Positions 53,803 to 63,987 are shown, numbered from the stretch's first letter. The stretch is 64,000 nucleotides of DNA from Paenibacillus arenilitoris (GCF_014705655.1 NZ_JACXIY010000016.1:62001-126000), one strand, 5' to 3'. The notes: generated from the sequence alone by a model not told the origin. Numbers and translations: made by a program.

Positions 53803-55131
53803 TTAGTACAGCGTCAAATATTGATCGCGCTCCCATTGGTGGACCTGGGTGCGGTACATGTCCCACTCGATTTCTTTGAGCTCGTAGAAATGCGCGAGCG
53901 CGTGATCGCCCAGCGCCTCGCAGACAACGTCGCTTCTTAGCATTTCGTCGAGCGCTTCCTTCAAATCGAGCGGAAGACTCGGAATGCCCGCGTCTTGGCG
54001 TTCTTCTTCCGACATGATATAAATGTTGCGGTCTGTCGGGGAAGGCAATGGCAGCTTGTTAGCAATGCCGTCGAGACCGGCCTTGAGCATGACCGCAAGC
54101 GCCAGGTACGGGTTCGCCGCAGGGTCCGGATTACGGACCTCGACGCGCGTGCTTAAGCCGCGGGAAGCCGGAATCCGGATCATCGGCGAGCGGTTGCTTG
54201 CCGACCAAGCGACATAGCATGGCGCTTCGTAACCCGGAACGAGACGTTTGTAGGAATTGACCGTCGGATTCGTGACGGCCGCCATCGCGCGGGCATGCCT
54301 CAGAATGCCGGCCATGTAATGGCGGGCGGTAGCGCTCAGGCCGAGCTTGTCCTTCTCGTCGTAAAATACGTTCGAGTCGCCCTGGAACAACGACTGGTGG
54401 CAGTGCATCCCGGAGCCGTTCACGCCGAACAGCGGCTTCGGCATGAACGAAGCGTGCAAGCCATGCTCGCGCGCGATCGTTTTGACGACCAGCTTGAACG
54501 TCTGGATCTGATCCGCCGCTTTGACCGCATCGGCGTATTTGAAGTCGATTTCGTGCTGTCCGGGAGCGACCTCATGGTGGGAAGCTTCGATTTCAAAGCC
54601 CATTTCCTCGAGCGTAAGCACGATTTCGCGGCGGCAGTTCTCGCCCATGTCCATCGGCGCAAGGTCGAAGTAGCCGCCCTGGTCGTTCAACTCGGTCGTC
54701 GGCTCGCCGCGGTCGTCCGTCTTGAACAGGAAAAACTCCGGCTCGGGACCGACGTTCATGGCCGAATAGCCAAGCTCCTCCGCTTCCTTGAGCACGCGCT
54801 TCAAAATGCCGCGCGGATCGCCGGCGAACGGCGTGCCGTCCGGCATGTAGATGTCGCAGATCAGACGTGCGACGCGATCCTGCGTAACCCAAGGGAACAC
54901 GACCCAAGTATCCAAATCCGGGTATAAGTACATATCGGATTCTTCGATCCGGACATAACCTTCAATGGAGGAACCGTCGAACATCATTTTATTGTCCAGT
55001 GCTTTCTCCAACTGACTTACCGGAATTTCGACGTTCTTGATCGTACCCAGCAAATCGGTGAACTGCAGACGGATGAAACGGACGTTTTGCTCTTGCGCGA
55101 TGCGCTTGATGTCTTCTTTCGTGAAACCCAC
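53803..55131 (-). CDS. glnA: Glutamine synthetase, type I
   Basis: 442 aa. Incorporates ammonium into glutamate with ATP. Conserved [41 protein letters not shown], and [10 protein letters not shown] (ATP/substrate); no adenylylation-site Tyr context, as in the alpha subtype feedback-inhibited and bound by GlnR and TnrA. Start GTG 55131 with GGAG 8 nt upstream. Second gene of glnRA. Confidence 0.96.
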   Translation of the reverse strand: MGFTKEDIKRIAQEQNVRFIRLQFTDLLGTIKNVEIPVSQLEKALDNKMMFDGSSIEGYVRIEESDMYLYPDLDTWVVFPWVTQDRVARLICDIYMPDGTPFAGDPRGILKRVLKEAEELGYSAMNVGPEPEFFLFKTDDRGEPTTELNDQGGYFDLAPMDMGENCRREIVLTLEEMGFEIEASHHEVAPGQHEIDFKYADAVKAADQIQTFKLVVKTIAREHGLHASFMPKPLFGVNGSGMHCHQSLFQGDSNVFYDEKDKLGLSATARHYMAGILRHARAMAAVTNPTVNSYKRLVPGYEAPCYVAWSASNRSPMIRIPASRGLSTRVEVRNPDPAANPYLALAVMLKAGLDGIANKLPLPSPTDRNIYIMSEEERQDAGIPSLPLDLKEALDEMLRSDVVCEALGDHALAHFYELKEIEWDMYRTQVHQWERDQYLTLY

Positions 55132-55177
55132 AGAATCATCTCCTTTGTATGCGAATCGATTGAATTGGTCGTGCCGC

Positions 55178-55588
55178 CTAACGCTTATTTAAGAAACGGG
55201 TCAGCTGGCCCTGGATAAGCGACGCTTGACCCGGCCTCTTCTCCAGCAGCTGCTGCTTCAGCATGCGGTGGAGCTGCTGATCGGAGAGCTCCCTGCGCTT
55301 CACTTCGGATTGTTCGCTGACGATCGTCGCTTCCTCGGATTCTTTCGAAACCGGATTCATGACTTGTTTAATGCCGGCGATATTGACGCCCTTCTCGATC
55401 AAGGATTTGATTTCGAGCAGCCTCTCCACGTCGTTGAACGAAAATAACCGCTGGTTCCCAGCCGTCCGAGCGGGCACGATCAATTCGTGCTGCTCGTAGT
55501 AACGGATTTGCCTTGCCGTTAAATCCGTCAGCTTCATCACGATGCCGATCGGAAATAAGGCCATATTCCTGCGAATATCATCAGCCAT
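55178..55588 (-). CDS. glnR: Nitrogen regulator GlnR, MerR family
   Basis: 136 aa. MerR-type winged helix ([34 protein letters not shown]) and a C-terminal tail ending with a helix ([13 protein letters not shown]) that senses feedback-inhibited glutamine synthetase. Represses glnRA and other nitrogen genes in excess nitrogen. A GlnR-type box is present upstream. Confidence 0.94.
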   Translation of the reverse strand: MADDIRRNMALFPIGIVMKLTDLTARQIRYYEQHELIVPARTAGNQRLFSFNDVERLLEIKSLIEKGVNIAGIKQVMNPVSKESEEATIVSEQSEVKRRELSDQQLHRMLKQQLLEKRPGQASLIQGQLTRFLNKR

Positions 55589-55624
55589 GTCGCATCAACC
55601 TTCCAGTCGCTCATTTATAAGTTC

Positions 55625-55654
55625 ATTCTATACGATATACCGTAAATGTGTCAA
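55625..55654 (-). promoter_or_regulatory. glnRA promoter
   Basis: Minus strand: -35 TTGACA (55649-55654), overlapping the ynbB stop codon, 18-nt spacer, -10 TAGAAT (55625-55630). Confidence 0.75.
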
Positions 55655-56943
55655 GTTATGTAAGGTTTAGTCACAATTAATCCGCTCTCCACTAGCCGGT
55701 ATAACGCGGTAAGAATGCCGTATTTCGCATGAGCGTAAGTCAGGCCGCCTTGCATGTAAGCAATGTAAGGTTCGCGTATGGGCGCGTCCGCCGACAGTTC
55801 TAGGCTGCCTCCTTGGATGAAGGTGCCGGCCGCCATGATGACCTCGTTCTCGTAGCCGGGCATGTCCCAAGGCTCCGGAACGACATGCGCGTCGACGGCC
55901 GCCGCCTGCTGAATGCCTTGCACGAATGCGATGAGATGCTCGGCTTGTCCGAATCGGACCGCCTGGATCAAATCGGTGCGCGGCTCATGCCAGCGCGGCT
56001 TCGTCTCGAAGCCGAGCTCCTCGAACAGGGCCGCGGCCAGCACGCTTCCTTTGACGGCTTGTCCGACCAAATGCGGAGCGAGGAACAACCCCTGGAACAT
56101 CGCGCGCATCGTGCCGAGCATGGCGCCGACCTCGCCGCCGATCCCGGGGGCGGTTAATCGGAAAGCCGCCGCCTCCACGGCGGCGGCCGTTCCGGCGATG
56201 TAGCCTCCCGTCTCGGCCAAGCCGCCGCCGGGATTTTTGATCAGCGAGCCCGCCATCAGGTCGACGCCGACCTGCGTCGGCTCCAGCGGCTCCGTGAATT
56301 CACCGTAGCAATTGTCGACGAAGACGAGCAAATCCGGCTTTAGCGCTTTAACCTTCTTCACGATTTCGCCGATTTCGGCAACGGTAAAAGAAGCCCGCCA
56401 ATCGTAGCCGCGCGAGCGCTGAATGCCGATCACTTTCGTCCTCGGAGTAATCGCTTGTTCGATCTGCTCCCAGTCCAAGCCGCCGCCGGCGGCAAGCGGA
56501 ACCTCCTTGTAAAGGACGCCCCAATCCTGCAGCGACCCTCTTCCGTCCCCCGGCTTTCCGATCACTTTATGCAGGGTGTCGTACGGTCTGCCCGTAACGT
56601 ACAGCAGCTCGTCCCCCGGACGGAGGACGCCGAACAACGCGCAGCTGATCGTATGCGTGCCGGACACGAAATGCGGACGCACGAGCGCGGCTTCCGCGCC
56701 CATCGCGTCCGCGTAGACGAGATCCAACACTTCCCGGCCGCGGTCGTTGTAGCCGTATCCCGTCGATCCGGCAAAATGAAAATCGCTGACCTTATGCCGC
56801 TTGAACGCCTCGATCACCTTCCACTGATTACGCTCCGCGATCCTCTCCACGCTGCGGAACGCCTCATGCGCCCGGTTCTCCGCTTCCTCCGCGAGCCGCT
56901 CGAGCCGCTTCAATATCGTCTGCTTGTCCGGTTGCTCATTCAT
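55651..56943 (-). CDS. ynbB: Methionine gamma-lyase family (YnbB, aluminium resistance protein-like)
   Basis: 430 aa PLP-dependent enzyme of the Cys/Met-metabolism-like family. N-terminal ERLAEEAENRAHEAFRSVERIAERN; substrate/PLP region RPHFVSGTHTISCALFGVLRPGDE; PLP-Lys region SLIKNPGGGLAETGGYIAG. Its role is not established; the old aluminium-resistance label is uncertain. Gene order hflX-ynbB-glnR-glnA as in B. subtilis. Its last codons carry the GlnR box of glnRA. Confidence 0.88.
   Translation of the reverse strand: MNEQPDKQTILKRLERLAEEAENRAHEAFRSVERIAERNQWKVIEAFKRHKVSDFHFAGSTGYGYNDRGREVLDLVYADAMGAEAALVRPHFVSGTHTISCALFGVLRPGDELLYVTGRPYDTLHKVIGKPGDGRGSLQDWGVLYKEVPLAAGGGLDWEQIEQAITPRTKVIGIQRSRGYDWRASFTVAEIGEIVKKVKALKPDLLVFVDNCYGEFTEPLEPTQVGVDLMAGSLIKNPGGGLAETGGYIAGTAAAVEAAAFRLTAPGIGGEVGAMLGTMRAMFQGLFLAPHLVGQAVKGSVLAAALFEELGFETKPRWHEPRTDLIQAVRFGQAEHLIAFVQGIQQAAAVDAHVVPEPWDMPGYENEVIMAAGTFIQGGSLELSADAPIREPYIAYMQGGLTYAHAKYGILTALYRLVESGLIVTKPYIT
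55659..55675 (-). promoter_or_regulatory. GlnR/TnrA box inside the 3' end of ynbB
   Basis: TGTGACTAAACCTTACA matches TGTNAN7TNACA perfectly. It lies 4 nt upstream of the -35 of glnRA and within the coding sequence of ynbB. Confidence 0.8.
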
Positions 56944-56992
56944 TGTCCGTATCTTCTCCCTGAACGTAATTGTCGATCAATCCGTTCGCCTC

Positions 56993-58282
56993 TTAATGGA
57001 CGTACGGCTGCAGCGAACGGCCATGCTGCTCGTATTGCTGCTTGCTGACGTGCACCGTCAGCTTCATCGTATCTTCGTTAACTTCCTGCCGAAGCACCTC
57101 GCCGCTCCGGTAAGCAAGCGCGATTAAATCGCCGCGCTCCGCGGGAAGGTGGAACGTAAGCGTATCGCCGCTCAGCTTGTCCTGAACCGTCTGCCGAAGC
57201 AGCTCCAGATCCTCTATCTCATAGGCGCTGATGACCAGATTGTCCCCGCCCGTGATCGGAAGATTGGGCAACATGCCCTTCTCCCGGCACAGATCCTTCT
57301 TGTTGTAGACCATGACCATCGGCTTGTCGGCCGCGCCTAGCTCGCCGAGAATATGATGCACGACGCGGATTTGTTCGTCGCGCATCGGCGAGCTGCCGTC
57401 GATGACATGCAGCACGAGATCGGCCTCGAGCACCTCTTCGAGCGTCGCGCGGAAGGCGGCCACGAGATCATGGGGCAGGTTCTGGATAAACCCGACGGTA
57501 TCGGTCAGCACCACTTCGCGACCGTTCGGCAGCGTAAGCGCGCGCGAGGTCGGATCGAGCGTGGCGAACAATTGATTCTCCACGTACACGTCCGCCTGCG
57601 TAAGCTCGCGCAGCAGCGTCGACTTGCCCGCGTTCGTATACCCGACGAGAGCGACCTGGATGACGCCGGACTTCCTCCGGCGTTCGCGGTGCAGCTTTCG
57701 ATGGCGGACGACTTCTTCCAGCTGCGCTTTGAGATCCGAAATGCGGCCCCGGATATGGCGACGGTCCGTCTCCAGCTTCGATTCGCCCGGACCGCGCGTG
57801 CCGATGCCGCCGCCGAGGCGGGACAAGTTTTTGCCGTGGCCCGATAGACGCGGCAGCAAGTAGCTGAGCTGTGCCAGCTCGACCTGGATGATGCCCTCGC
57901 GCGTTTTGGCGCGCCCCGCGAATATATCCAGGATCAGCTGCGTCCGGTCGACGATTTTCAAATCAAGCGCTTCTTCCAGGTTCCGTACCTGGGCGCCCGA
58001 TAGCTCCTGGTCGAAGATGGCGGTCGTGGCGCCGAGCTCATCGGCCAGCGCCTTCACCTCCTGCACCTTTCCTTTGCCGATAAACCATTTGGAATCGACG
58101 TTTTCCCTGTTTTGCGTCAGAGCGGTCAGCACCTCGACGCCGGCCGTTTCCGCAAGAGCGGCGAGCTCCTGCAAGGAATGCTCGTGATCGGCGCCTCCGC
58201 GCTTGTCGTCCGGCGTCACCAAGCTGATCAGAATGGCTTTCTCCGCCATATTCATGTTCGTTTCGTATGTTTTGCCGTTCAT
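56993..58282 (-). CDS. hflX: GTPase HflX
   Basis: 429 aa. N-terminal HflX domain and glycine-rich linker (RLSGHGKNLSRLGGGIGTRGPGE), then G domain with G1 GYTNAGKST (214-222), G3 DTVGF and G4 NKKD. Ribosome-splitting or rescue GTPase under stress. GGAG precedes the ATG. Upstream neighbour of ynbB, with a 49-nt gap. Confidence 0.94.
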   Translation of the reverse strand: MNGKTYETNMNMAEKAILISLVTPDDKRGGADHEHSLQELAALAETAGVEVLTALTQNRENVDSKWFIGKGKVQEVKALADELGATTAIFDQELSGAQVRNLEEALDLKIVDRTQLILDIFAGRAKTREGIIQVELAQLSYLLPRLSGHGKNLSRLGGGIGTRGPGESKLETDRRHIRGRISDLKAQLEEVVRHRKLHRERRRKSGVIQVALVGYTNAGKSTLLRELTQADVYVENQLFATLDPTSRALTLPNGREVVLTDTVGFIQNLPHDLVAAFRATLEEVLEADLVLHVIDGSSPMRDEQIRVVHHILGELGAADKPMVMVYNKKDLCREKGMLPNLPITGGDNLVISAYEIEDLELLRQTVQDKLSGDTLTFHLPAERGDLIALAYRSGEVLRQEVNEDTMKLTVHVSKQQYEQHGRSLQPYVH

Positions 58283-58309
58283 GGCATGCTCCTTCGCATG
58301 GTTAAGTCG

Positions 58310-59305
58310 TTACGGCCTGTTCTCCCATTTCAAATCCTCCGGGCGGATCGACATGAGCTCCTGCTTCGGAGGCACCGAATTCGCGTACTGGGTAAGCAGG
58401 CGAACGGCATGATACCGGATCGCTTTCTCGATCGAATTGCGGACATACCGCGCGTTGCTGAACGAGAACATCGCGCTTTGCTTCTCCTGCATCAAATGCT
58501 GCCTTAATTTAAATATCGTCTGCGGCTGCAAAATATAATCGCGTTCCTTCGCCATCAGCTCGCTGATTTGGATCAATTGGTCGATCGAGTAATCGGGAAA
58601 CTCGATCTGGATCGGGAACCGCGAGGGCAAGCCCGGATTCGTCAGCAGAAAATCCTCGATCTCCGCCGGGTAGCCGGCCAAAATGAGGACGAACTGGTTG
58701 CGGTGGTCCTCCATCGCTTTCACGAGCGTATCGATCGCTTCCTTGCCGAAATCCTTCTCTCCGCCCCGGGCGAGGCTGTACGCTTCGTCCACGAACAGCA
58801 CGCCGCCGATCGCCTTGCGCACGAGGTCGCGCGTTTTTTGCGCGGTATGCCCGATGTATTCGCCCACGAGATCCGCGCGTTCCACCTCGATGAGATGGCC
58901 TTTCGCAAGTACGCCCATCTTCTGGAACAGCTTCGCGACGATGCGGGCGATCGTCGTTTTCCCCGTTCCCGGATTGCCTTTGAAAATCATATGATAGACC
59001 TGTGAACCGCCGGATAGCCCGGCTTCGGTTCTCATCCGGCTAATATACAGCAGCGCGTAGATTTCGTACACGAGCGCTTTGACGTTATCCATGCCGATCA
59101 TCGTCTCCAGCTCTTTCTGGATATCGGCGTAATGGTCCATGCTCGGCAGCGGCTTAACCGCCTGAAGCGGCTCGGAATCGAGCGCGTGGGCGGATGCTCC
59201 GGTTTGAATGGGATCTGGGCTTCTTAGCACCACGTTGATTTGGCGGGAAGGCCTTGCGGATCCATTTCCGGGTCCCGATATGACGTGTCCACTCATCTGT
59301 CGCAT
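58310..59305 (-). CDS. spoVK: Stage V sporulation protein K, AAA ATPase
   Basis: About 331 aa. CbxX/CfqX-type AAA domain: Walker A GNPGTGKTT (about 114), Walker B VLFVDEAYSLARGG, sensor Asn/Arg in PSRFPIQIEF. Required for spore maturation in B. subtilis, where it also precedes hflX. The first 55 residues are variable. Start ATG 59305 with AGGA 6-10 nt upstream. The mother-cell (sigma-E/K) promoter could not be assigned. Confidence 0.9.
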   Translation of the reverse strand: MRQMSGHVISGPGNGSARPSRQINVVLRSPDPIQTGASAHALDSEPLQAVKPLPSMDHYADIQKELETMIGMDNVKALVYEIYALLYISRMRTEAGLSGGSQVYHMIFKGNPGTGKTTIARIVAKLFQKMGVLAKGHLIEVERADLVGEYIGHTAQKTRDLVRKAIGGVLFVDEAYSLARGGEKDFGKEAIDTLVKAMEDHRNQFVLILAGYPAEIEDFLLTNPGLPSRFPIQIEFPDYSIDQLIQISELMAKERDYILQPQTIFKLRQHLMQEKQSAMFSFSNARYVRNSIEKAIRYHAVRLLTQYANSVPPKQELMSIRPEDLKWENRP

Positions 59306-59384
59306 CACCTGTCCTTTGCATCGAAGCTATGGCGGCTGACCGCACTACAAGTTTATTCTAGCTTGCAGCCGCATATTAGCAGAT

Positions 59385-60065
59385 TCACAGCTTCGATTCG
59401 GATGGACCGATTCCTAGCGCCAGGAGCAAGGAATCCAGCTTCCACTTCGTGAAGGCAAGCACCTCGCGCGTTTCGTTCAGGACGGGATTCAACACCTTCG
59501 ATTTCGTGGCGGCAACCTGAAATTGCCCGTAATCAAGCCGCTTCGCCACTTCCTTCGCCCTTGCGGCATGGTAATCGTGCGTAATGACGACAAGCGATTC
59601 GAGCCCGCTCGCGTCGGCGACCGCTTTGCTGAACAATAAATTTTCGTACGTGCTGGTCGCTTTATTCTCTAGCAACAGCTTGTCAGCCGATATACCTTTT
59701 GCTTTCGTCAAATATTCGCGCATGCCTTCGGCTTCCGTTATCGTCGCGCCGTTCGCGTCCAGTCCGCCCGTCAAAATCAGCTTGTCCACGATGCCGCCCT
59801 GGACGAGCTCGGCGGCGTAATCGAGCCGTTCCTTCAGCGCGGGACTGGGAACGTCGTTCCAAAGCGCGGCCCCGAGCACGATGCCCGCCTCCGCTTTGGC
59901 GACCGGTTTGTCCGACGGAAACCCGTTGATCAGCCAAAGCAAATAGCCGCACCAGAAGACGCCCGCTACGACGAGCCAAGCAGCCAAACGAAAAAGGAGC
60001 AGCCACGAACGAGTTTTTTTGGCACGTTTGCGCGGTCTGCTCCTGCGGCCGGTCGCGGCCATCAT
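59385..60065 (-). CDS. YdcF/ElyC-family (DUF218) membrane protein
   Basis: 226 aa. Basic N-terminus, one transmembrane helix (about 23-45), then the DUF218 domain: GIVLGAALWNDVPSPALKERLDYAAELV, LILTGGLDANG, SEAEGMREYL-like segment ITEAEGMREYLTKA, ENKATSTYENL, VVITHDYHAARAKEVA. Relatives affect envelope-polysaccharide lipid-carrier recycling (ElyC, SanA). Its ATG overlaps the stop of the upstream DUF402 gene. Confidence 0.86.
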   Translation of the reverse strand: MMAATGRRSRPRKRAKKTRSWLLLFRLAAWLVVAGVFWCGYLLWLINGFPSDKPVAKAEAGIVLGAALWNDVPSPALKERLDYAAELVQGGIVDKLILTGGLDANGATITEAEGMREYLTKAKGISADKLLLENKATSTYENLLFSKAVADASGLESLVVITHDYHAARAKEVAKRLDYGQFQVAATKSKVLNPVLNETREVLAFTKWKLDSLLLALGIGPSESKL

Positions 60066-60619
60066 GATTCGCTCAGCTCCCCTGTCTTCTCGAGCAGGCT
60101 TTTCCTATGCTTAAGGCTGAGCGTGAAGTAACGGAACCTTCCGTTGCGGATGCTTGAGAGCAGCCTTCCCGCCGTCTTGCGGGCCAGCGCCGCGTCCTTG
60201 CCGCTCACGTCGCCTTGTCGGATCGCATCCTCCAGCTCATCCTCGTCCATGAGGAACACTTCCCCGCTCGGCAGCACGACGACGTCCAGGTACAGGTCGT
60301 CGAACCAGGGCACCTGCTGATCGGTCAAGCCCTGCGTCTTGCATACGTCAATGTACCACTGCACGACGCGCCCCTTATCGTCGAACATCGTCGTCACGAC
60401 GAAATGCTCGCCCCTCGGAAAATGCTGCATCCACAAGTAACCTCGATCGGCAAGGCATAGACGGCGTCCATTGTATTCTTTCCAAAGCGGTTCCCGCAAT
60501 TCGTGAATCCGGTAAAACGTTACGAGCCCTTTGAACTCCTCGCCGTCAAGCGCCAGACACGTATAGCTCTTGCGCAAGATACGCCGCCAGTTCGCTCGGT
60601 CGGAAAATTTTCTCTTCAT
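60062..60619 (-). CDS. DUF402 family protein
   Basis: 185 aa. Conserved DUF402 core LWMQHFPRGEHFVVTTMFDDKGRVVQWYIDVCKTQG...WFDDLYLDVVVLPSGEVFLMDEDELEDA, with metal-binding Asp residues; relatives are nucleoside tri/diphosphatases. No nucleotide specificity can be read. AAAGG is 10 nt before the ATG. Overlaps the YdcF-like gene. Confidence 0.85.
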   Translation of the reverse strand: MKRKFSDRANWRRILRKSYTCLALDGEEFKGLVTFYRIHELREPLWKEYNGRRLCLADRGYLWMQHFPRGEHFVVTTMFDDKGRVVQWYIDVCKTQGLTDQQVPWFDDLYLDVVVLPSGEVFLMDEDELEDAIRQGDVSGKDAALARKTAGRLLSSIRNGRFRYFTLSLKHRKSLLEKTGELSES

Positions 60620-60812
60620 ACGGAACGTACCTTTCCGGTCATTTTGGAAAAGCCCGCAGAAATATGCGACTGCTCCTCGTTGTATTGCCCAAATATTCGG
60701 TCATGCAGCGACTAACGACGATTGACAACATCCTATAAAAAAAGATTACCATATCTTAACGTCCATCTCCAGCCGACAGTCAAAATAAACCAAGCCGGCG
60801 CCCGCCTTACGC

Positions 60813-60847
60813 CAAAAAAACCGCCGCCCGGTCGGGGGCGGCGGTTA
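60813..60847 (-). terminator. Intrinsic terminator of the cyclophilin gene
   Basis: Minus strand: AACCGCCGCCC/GGGCGGCGGTT followed by seven T, just after the stop. The preceding region to the DUF402 gene (60620-60812) shows no gene. Confidence 0.85.
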
Positions 60848-60851
60848 CTCT

Positions 60852-61502
60852 TCAGCTCTCGGCGATGGCGATCGATTCAATAATGACGCGCTCGCTCGGC
60901 TTGTTGTCTTTCACCGGCGTTTTGGCGATTTCCATCACGATGTCCATCCCGCTCTCCACCTTGCCGAAGATCGTATAGTTCGGCTCGCGGTTCAAGTTCT
61001 CGGCATCCTCGCCGGTGCAGATGAAGAACTGGCTGCCGCCGGAATTCGGCTTGCTGAGATTGGCCATGGCGACGATGCCTTCCTCGTACTTCCGATCCGT
61101 GTCCAGCTCGTCGGGGATGGAATAGCCCGGCGTGCCGGTCCCGTTCCCTTGCGGATCGCCGGATTGAATCATAAACTTTTCGATAATGCGATGGAACGTC
61201 AAGCCCTCATAGAACCCTTCGCGCGCAAGGAAAACGAAATTGTTCACCGTGACCGGCGCCTCGTCAGCGAACAAAAGGACGGTAAAATCGCCTTTGCTCG
61301 TCCGAAACTTCGCTTTGTACGTCTTATCGAGGTCAATCGTCATCTCGGGCATCTTGCTCCAGCTCATCGTCTTGACGGCGTCGGCGGCGCTGTCGCCGCC
61401 TTGCTTCGAGCCGTCATCCTTGCCGCCGCAGCCTGCGAGCAGCAGCGCCATAATGAGCGCTGCCGCAAGCAGCCGGAATTTCCTTTGATTGCTTAACGTC
61501 AT
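60852..61502 (-). CDS. Peptidyl-prolyl cis-trans isomerase, cyclophilin lipoprotein
   Basis: About 216 aa. Lipobox LLAGC with lipidated Cys, short linker, then cyclophilin domain: FVFLAREGFYEGLTFHRIIEKFMIQSGDPQGNGTGTPGY (active-site Arg/Phe/Gln) and FFICTGEDAENLN. Extracellular protein-folding helper on the outer membrane leaflet face. Start ATG 61502; the gene begins next to the PBP stop (61507). Confidence 0.9.
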   Translation of the reverse strand: MTLSNQRKFRLLAAALIMALLLAGCGGKDDGSKQGGDSAADAVKTMSWSKMPEMTIDLDKTYKAKFRTSKGDFTVLLFADEAPVTVNNFVFLAREGFYEGLTFHRIIEKFMIQSGDPQGNGTGTPGYSIPDELDTDRKYEEGIVAMANLSKPNSGGSQFFICTGEDAENLNREPNYTIFGKVESGMDIVMEIAKTPVKDNKPSERVIIESIAIAES

Positions 61503-61506
61503 GACT

Positions 61507-63987
61507 CTAACCACCCGTTCCTTGCGTTATGCCTCCATCGATAGCGCCGCCGTCCGCATTGCCGGCGTTACCGTCGCCAGTGCCGCCGTCCCCGCCCGCA
61601 TCCGGAGGGATGGTAGGCGTACTCGGCTGTTCGCCGCCTCCGGGATCCGTGCCGTCCGGAAGCTCCGGAGGAAGCGTCTCGCCTTCATCCGGCGGCAGCT
61701 CGCCGCCGTTGCCCGGATCGGTAGCCTCTCCGCCATCGGGATCATGCGGATCGGGCTCCATCGGAATTTCCGGAATGTCGATCTCGGTTTCCGGAATTTG
61801 GACCGTTATCGTCGGTGAAGGATCGCTCTTCCGATCGTTCTTCGCATCGTAGGCGACGACGTAGTATTGGTACGTCATGCCCGGGAACGCGCTCATGTCG
61901 TCCACGCTGGTCTCCAACGAATCGACGAACCGAATGAAATCCGGCTCAGAAGCTTCCTTCCGGAACACTTCGTACGTCACTTCGCCGTCAGGCAGCGGAT
62001 CCCAGGAGAGGTGAACCTTCGCTTCCTCCGGCAAGTAGACGGCGTTGAAATTCTCGATTGCCGCCGGCGGCTGCTCTTCCTCCTGAACGTCCTGCGGCTT
62101 CTTGAAGGCGTCTTTCTTCACGCCCTTCATTGCGTCTCGCATAACTTTCGAGAACAGGGCGGCAGACTGCACGCTGCCGTTATCCAGAACATGGTTCTCG
62201 TCCGTCTTATCGTAGCCCATCCAGACCGCCGCTGTCCACTCCGGCGTGTAGCCGACGAACCAGGCGTCCCGCACGCCGGAGCCTCTGACGCCGAACTGCG
62301 TCGTTCCCGTCTTGCCCGCCACCGGACGGTCGATCGCCGCTCTCGCGCCCGATCCGCCCTTCTGAACGACCGTCTGCATCATTTCCGTCAAATACCAGGC
62401 GGTCTGCGGCGACATCAATGGCTTCGCTTCCGGTGCCTTATACGTGTACGGCGTCGTGTTTCCTTTGCCCTCGATCTTCGTGATCGAGTGGGGGTCGACC
62501 GATTTGCCCCCGTTCGCGAACACGCTGTACGCGGTCGCCATCTGGAACGGCGTCGCGGCGTTCGAGCCGAGCGCCAGCGTCAGGTTCGAGTCGTTGTCGG
62601 TAATCTTGAAGCCGAGCTTCTCCGCGAACGCCTTCCCTTTGCCGAGGCCGATTTCGTTCAGCATCCAGACGGCCGCGAGGTTTCGGGAATCTTTGATCGC
62701 CTGCGTCATCGATACGGGCGTCGCCCCCCACCGGTCGTACGGACAATAGTCGCCGAAGCATTTCTTGTCGTTGGCCAGCGTCGTCCAAGGGAAGTAATCG
62801 CCCGACTCGAGCGCAGGTCCGTACGCGACGATCGGCTTGAAGGACGAGCCCGGCTGCCTTGTGACGTTGACGCGGTTCAGTCCCTTCTTCACATAGTCGC
62901 GGCCTCCGGTGAGGCCCTTGATCGTGCCGTCGCGATGGTCGATGATGATCATCGCCGCCTCGACCTGGCGTTCGTCCTCGCTCTTCTCGAAGTTGTCGTC
63001 GTCGTCGAACTGCTTCTCGATCGACTTCTGCGCCTGCTGGTTGAGCGTCGTATAGATCCGGTAGCCGCCGATCCGCAGTTCTTCCTCGGTAACGTTCATT
63101 TTCTCGATCGCCTCATCGACGACGAAATCGACGAACGCGGGGTACGGGTCTCCGGTGTTCTCCTCGATATGGGCCGGCGGCTCGTACACGACGGCCTTCG
63201 CCTGCTCCATCTCCTCGGCCGTAATGTAGCCTTGGTCATACATGAGCTTCAAGACGACCGCGCGGCGGTTCATCGAATCCTCCGGATTTTTGATCGGATT
63301 GTAGCGGTTCGGCGCCTTCGGCATCGCCGCCAGCGTCGCCGCCTGCCACAGCTCGAGATCCTTCAGCTCGGCATCGAAATAATAGCTCGCCGCATGCTTG
63401 ACGCCATATATGTTCTTGCCGAAAAATATCCGGTTCAAGTACATCGTCAAAATTTCGTTTTTGGACATCTGATGCTCGAGCGCGACGGCGATCGACGCCT
63501 CCGTCGCTTTGCGGAAAAACGTCTTGTCCGCGGTCAGGAACACGTTCTTCGCCAGCTGCTGCGTAATCGTGCTGCCCCCCTCTACCGCGCTGCGCGCGAT
63601 GACGTCCTTCACGACGGCGCGGCCGATCGCGAAGAAGTCGATGCCCGAATGCTCGTAGAAGCGCTGGTCCTCCGTCGCGACGATCGCGTTCAGCAGCTGC
63701 TCCGGTATTTCCGAAAATTCGGCAACCTCGCGGTTCTCCTCCGCGTTGTACAATCTTGAAATCTCGTTGCCATCCGCGTCGAAGATGATTGACGCTTCTC
63801 CGAAGTCGAGCTTGCTGCCGTTCTCGGCCAAAATTCGTTCTCCGTTCAAAATAATTAGCAAATACCCGATGATGCCGCAAACGATCGCGATGACCGCCGT
63901 AAAAAACAAGCCATAGAACCATTTGCGTCCCGACGCTTTCTTCTTCTTCTGTTTCGCTGCAGTCTTGCTGCGTGGTCGATCAGCCAT
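61507..63987 (-). CDS. Class A penicillin-binding protein (PBP1A type)
   Basis: 826 aa bifunctional peptidoglycan synthase. Basic N-terminus, membrane helix (about 25-47), glycosyltransferase with EDQRFYEHSGID (E106) and GGSTITQQLAKN, transpeptidase with S381-x-x-K384 (SSFK), SRN (434-436) and KTGTT (559-563), then a fibronectin-III domain (about 655-735) and a 90-residue acidic Pro/Gly/Asp-rich tail. Start ATG 63987 with AGGGGAG upstream. Followed immediately by the cyclophilin gene, which could assist export folding. Confidence 0.95.
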   Translation of the reverse strand: MADRPRSKTAAKQKKKKASGRKWFYGLFFTAVIAIVCGIIGYLLIILNGERILAENGSKLDFGEASIIFDADGNEISRLYNAEENREVAEFSEIPEQLLNAIVATEDQRFYEHSGIDFFAIGRAVVKDVIARSAVEGGSTITQQLAKNVFLTADKTFFRKATEASIAVALEHQMSKNEILTMYLNRIFFGKNIYGVKHAASYYFDAELKDLELWQAATLAAMPKAPNRYNPIKNPEDSMNRRAVVLKLMYDQGYITAEEMEQAKAVVYEPPAHIEENTGDPYPAFVDFVVDEAIEKMNVTEEELRIGGYRIYTTLNQQAQKSIEKQFDDDDNFEKSEDERQVEAAMIIIDHRDGTIKGLTGGRDYVKKGLNRVNVTRQPGSSFKPIVAYGPALESGDYFPWTTLANDKKCFGDYCPYDRWGATPVSMTQAIKDSRNLAAVWMLNEIGLGKGKAFAEKLGFKITDNDSNLTLALGSNAATPFQMATAYSVFANGGKSVDPHSITKIEGKGNTTPYTYKAPEAKPLMSPQTAWYLTEMMQTVVQKGGSGARAAIDRPVAGKTGTTQFGVRGSGVRDAWFVGYTPEWTAAVWMGYDKTDENHVLDNGSVQSAALFSKVMRDAMKGVKKDAFKKPQDVQEEEQPPAAIENFNAVYLPEEAKVHLSWDPLPDGEVTYEVFRKEASEPDFIRFVDSLETSVDDMSAFPGMTYQYYVVAYDAKNDRKSDPSPTITVQIPETEIDIPEIPMEPDPHDPDGGEATDPGNGGELPPDEGETLPPELPDGTDPGGGEQPSTPTIPPDAGGDGGTGDGNAGNADGGAIDGGITQGTGG

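Noticed and set aside
59309..59410. Sigma-E promoter upstream of spoVK
   Set aside because: A TAATAT-like segment is present but spacing and -10 do not match well enough to call.
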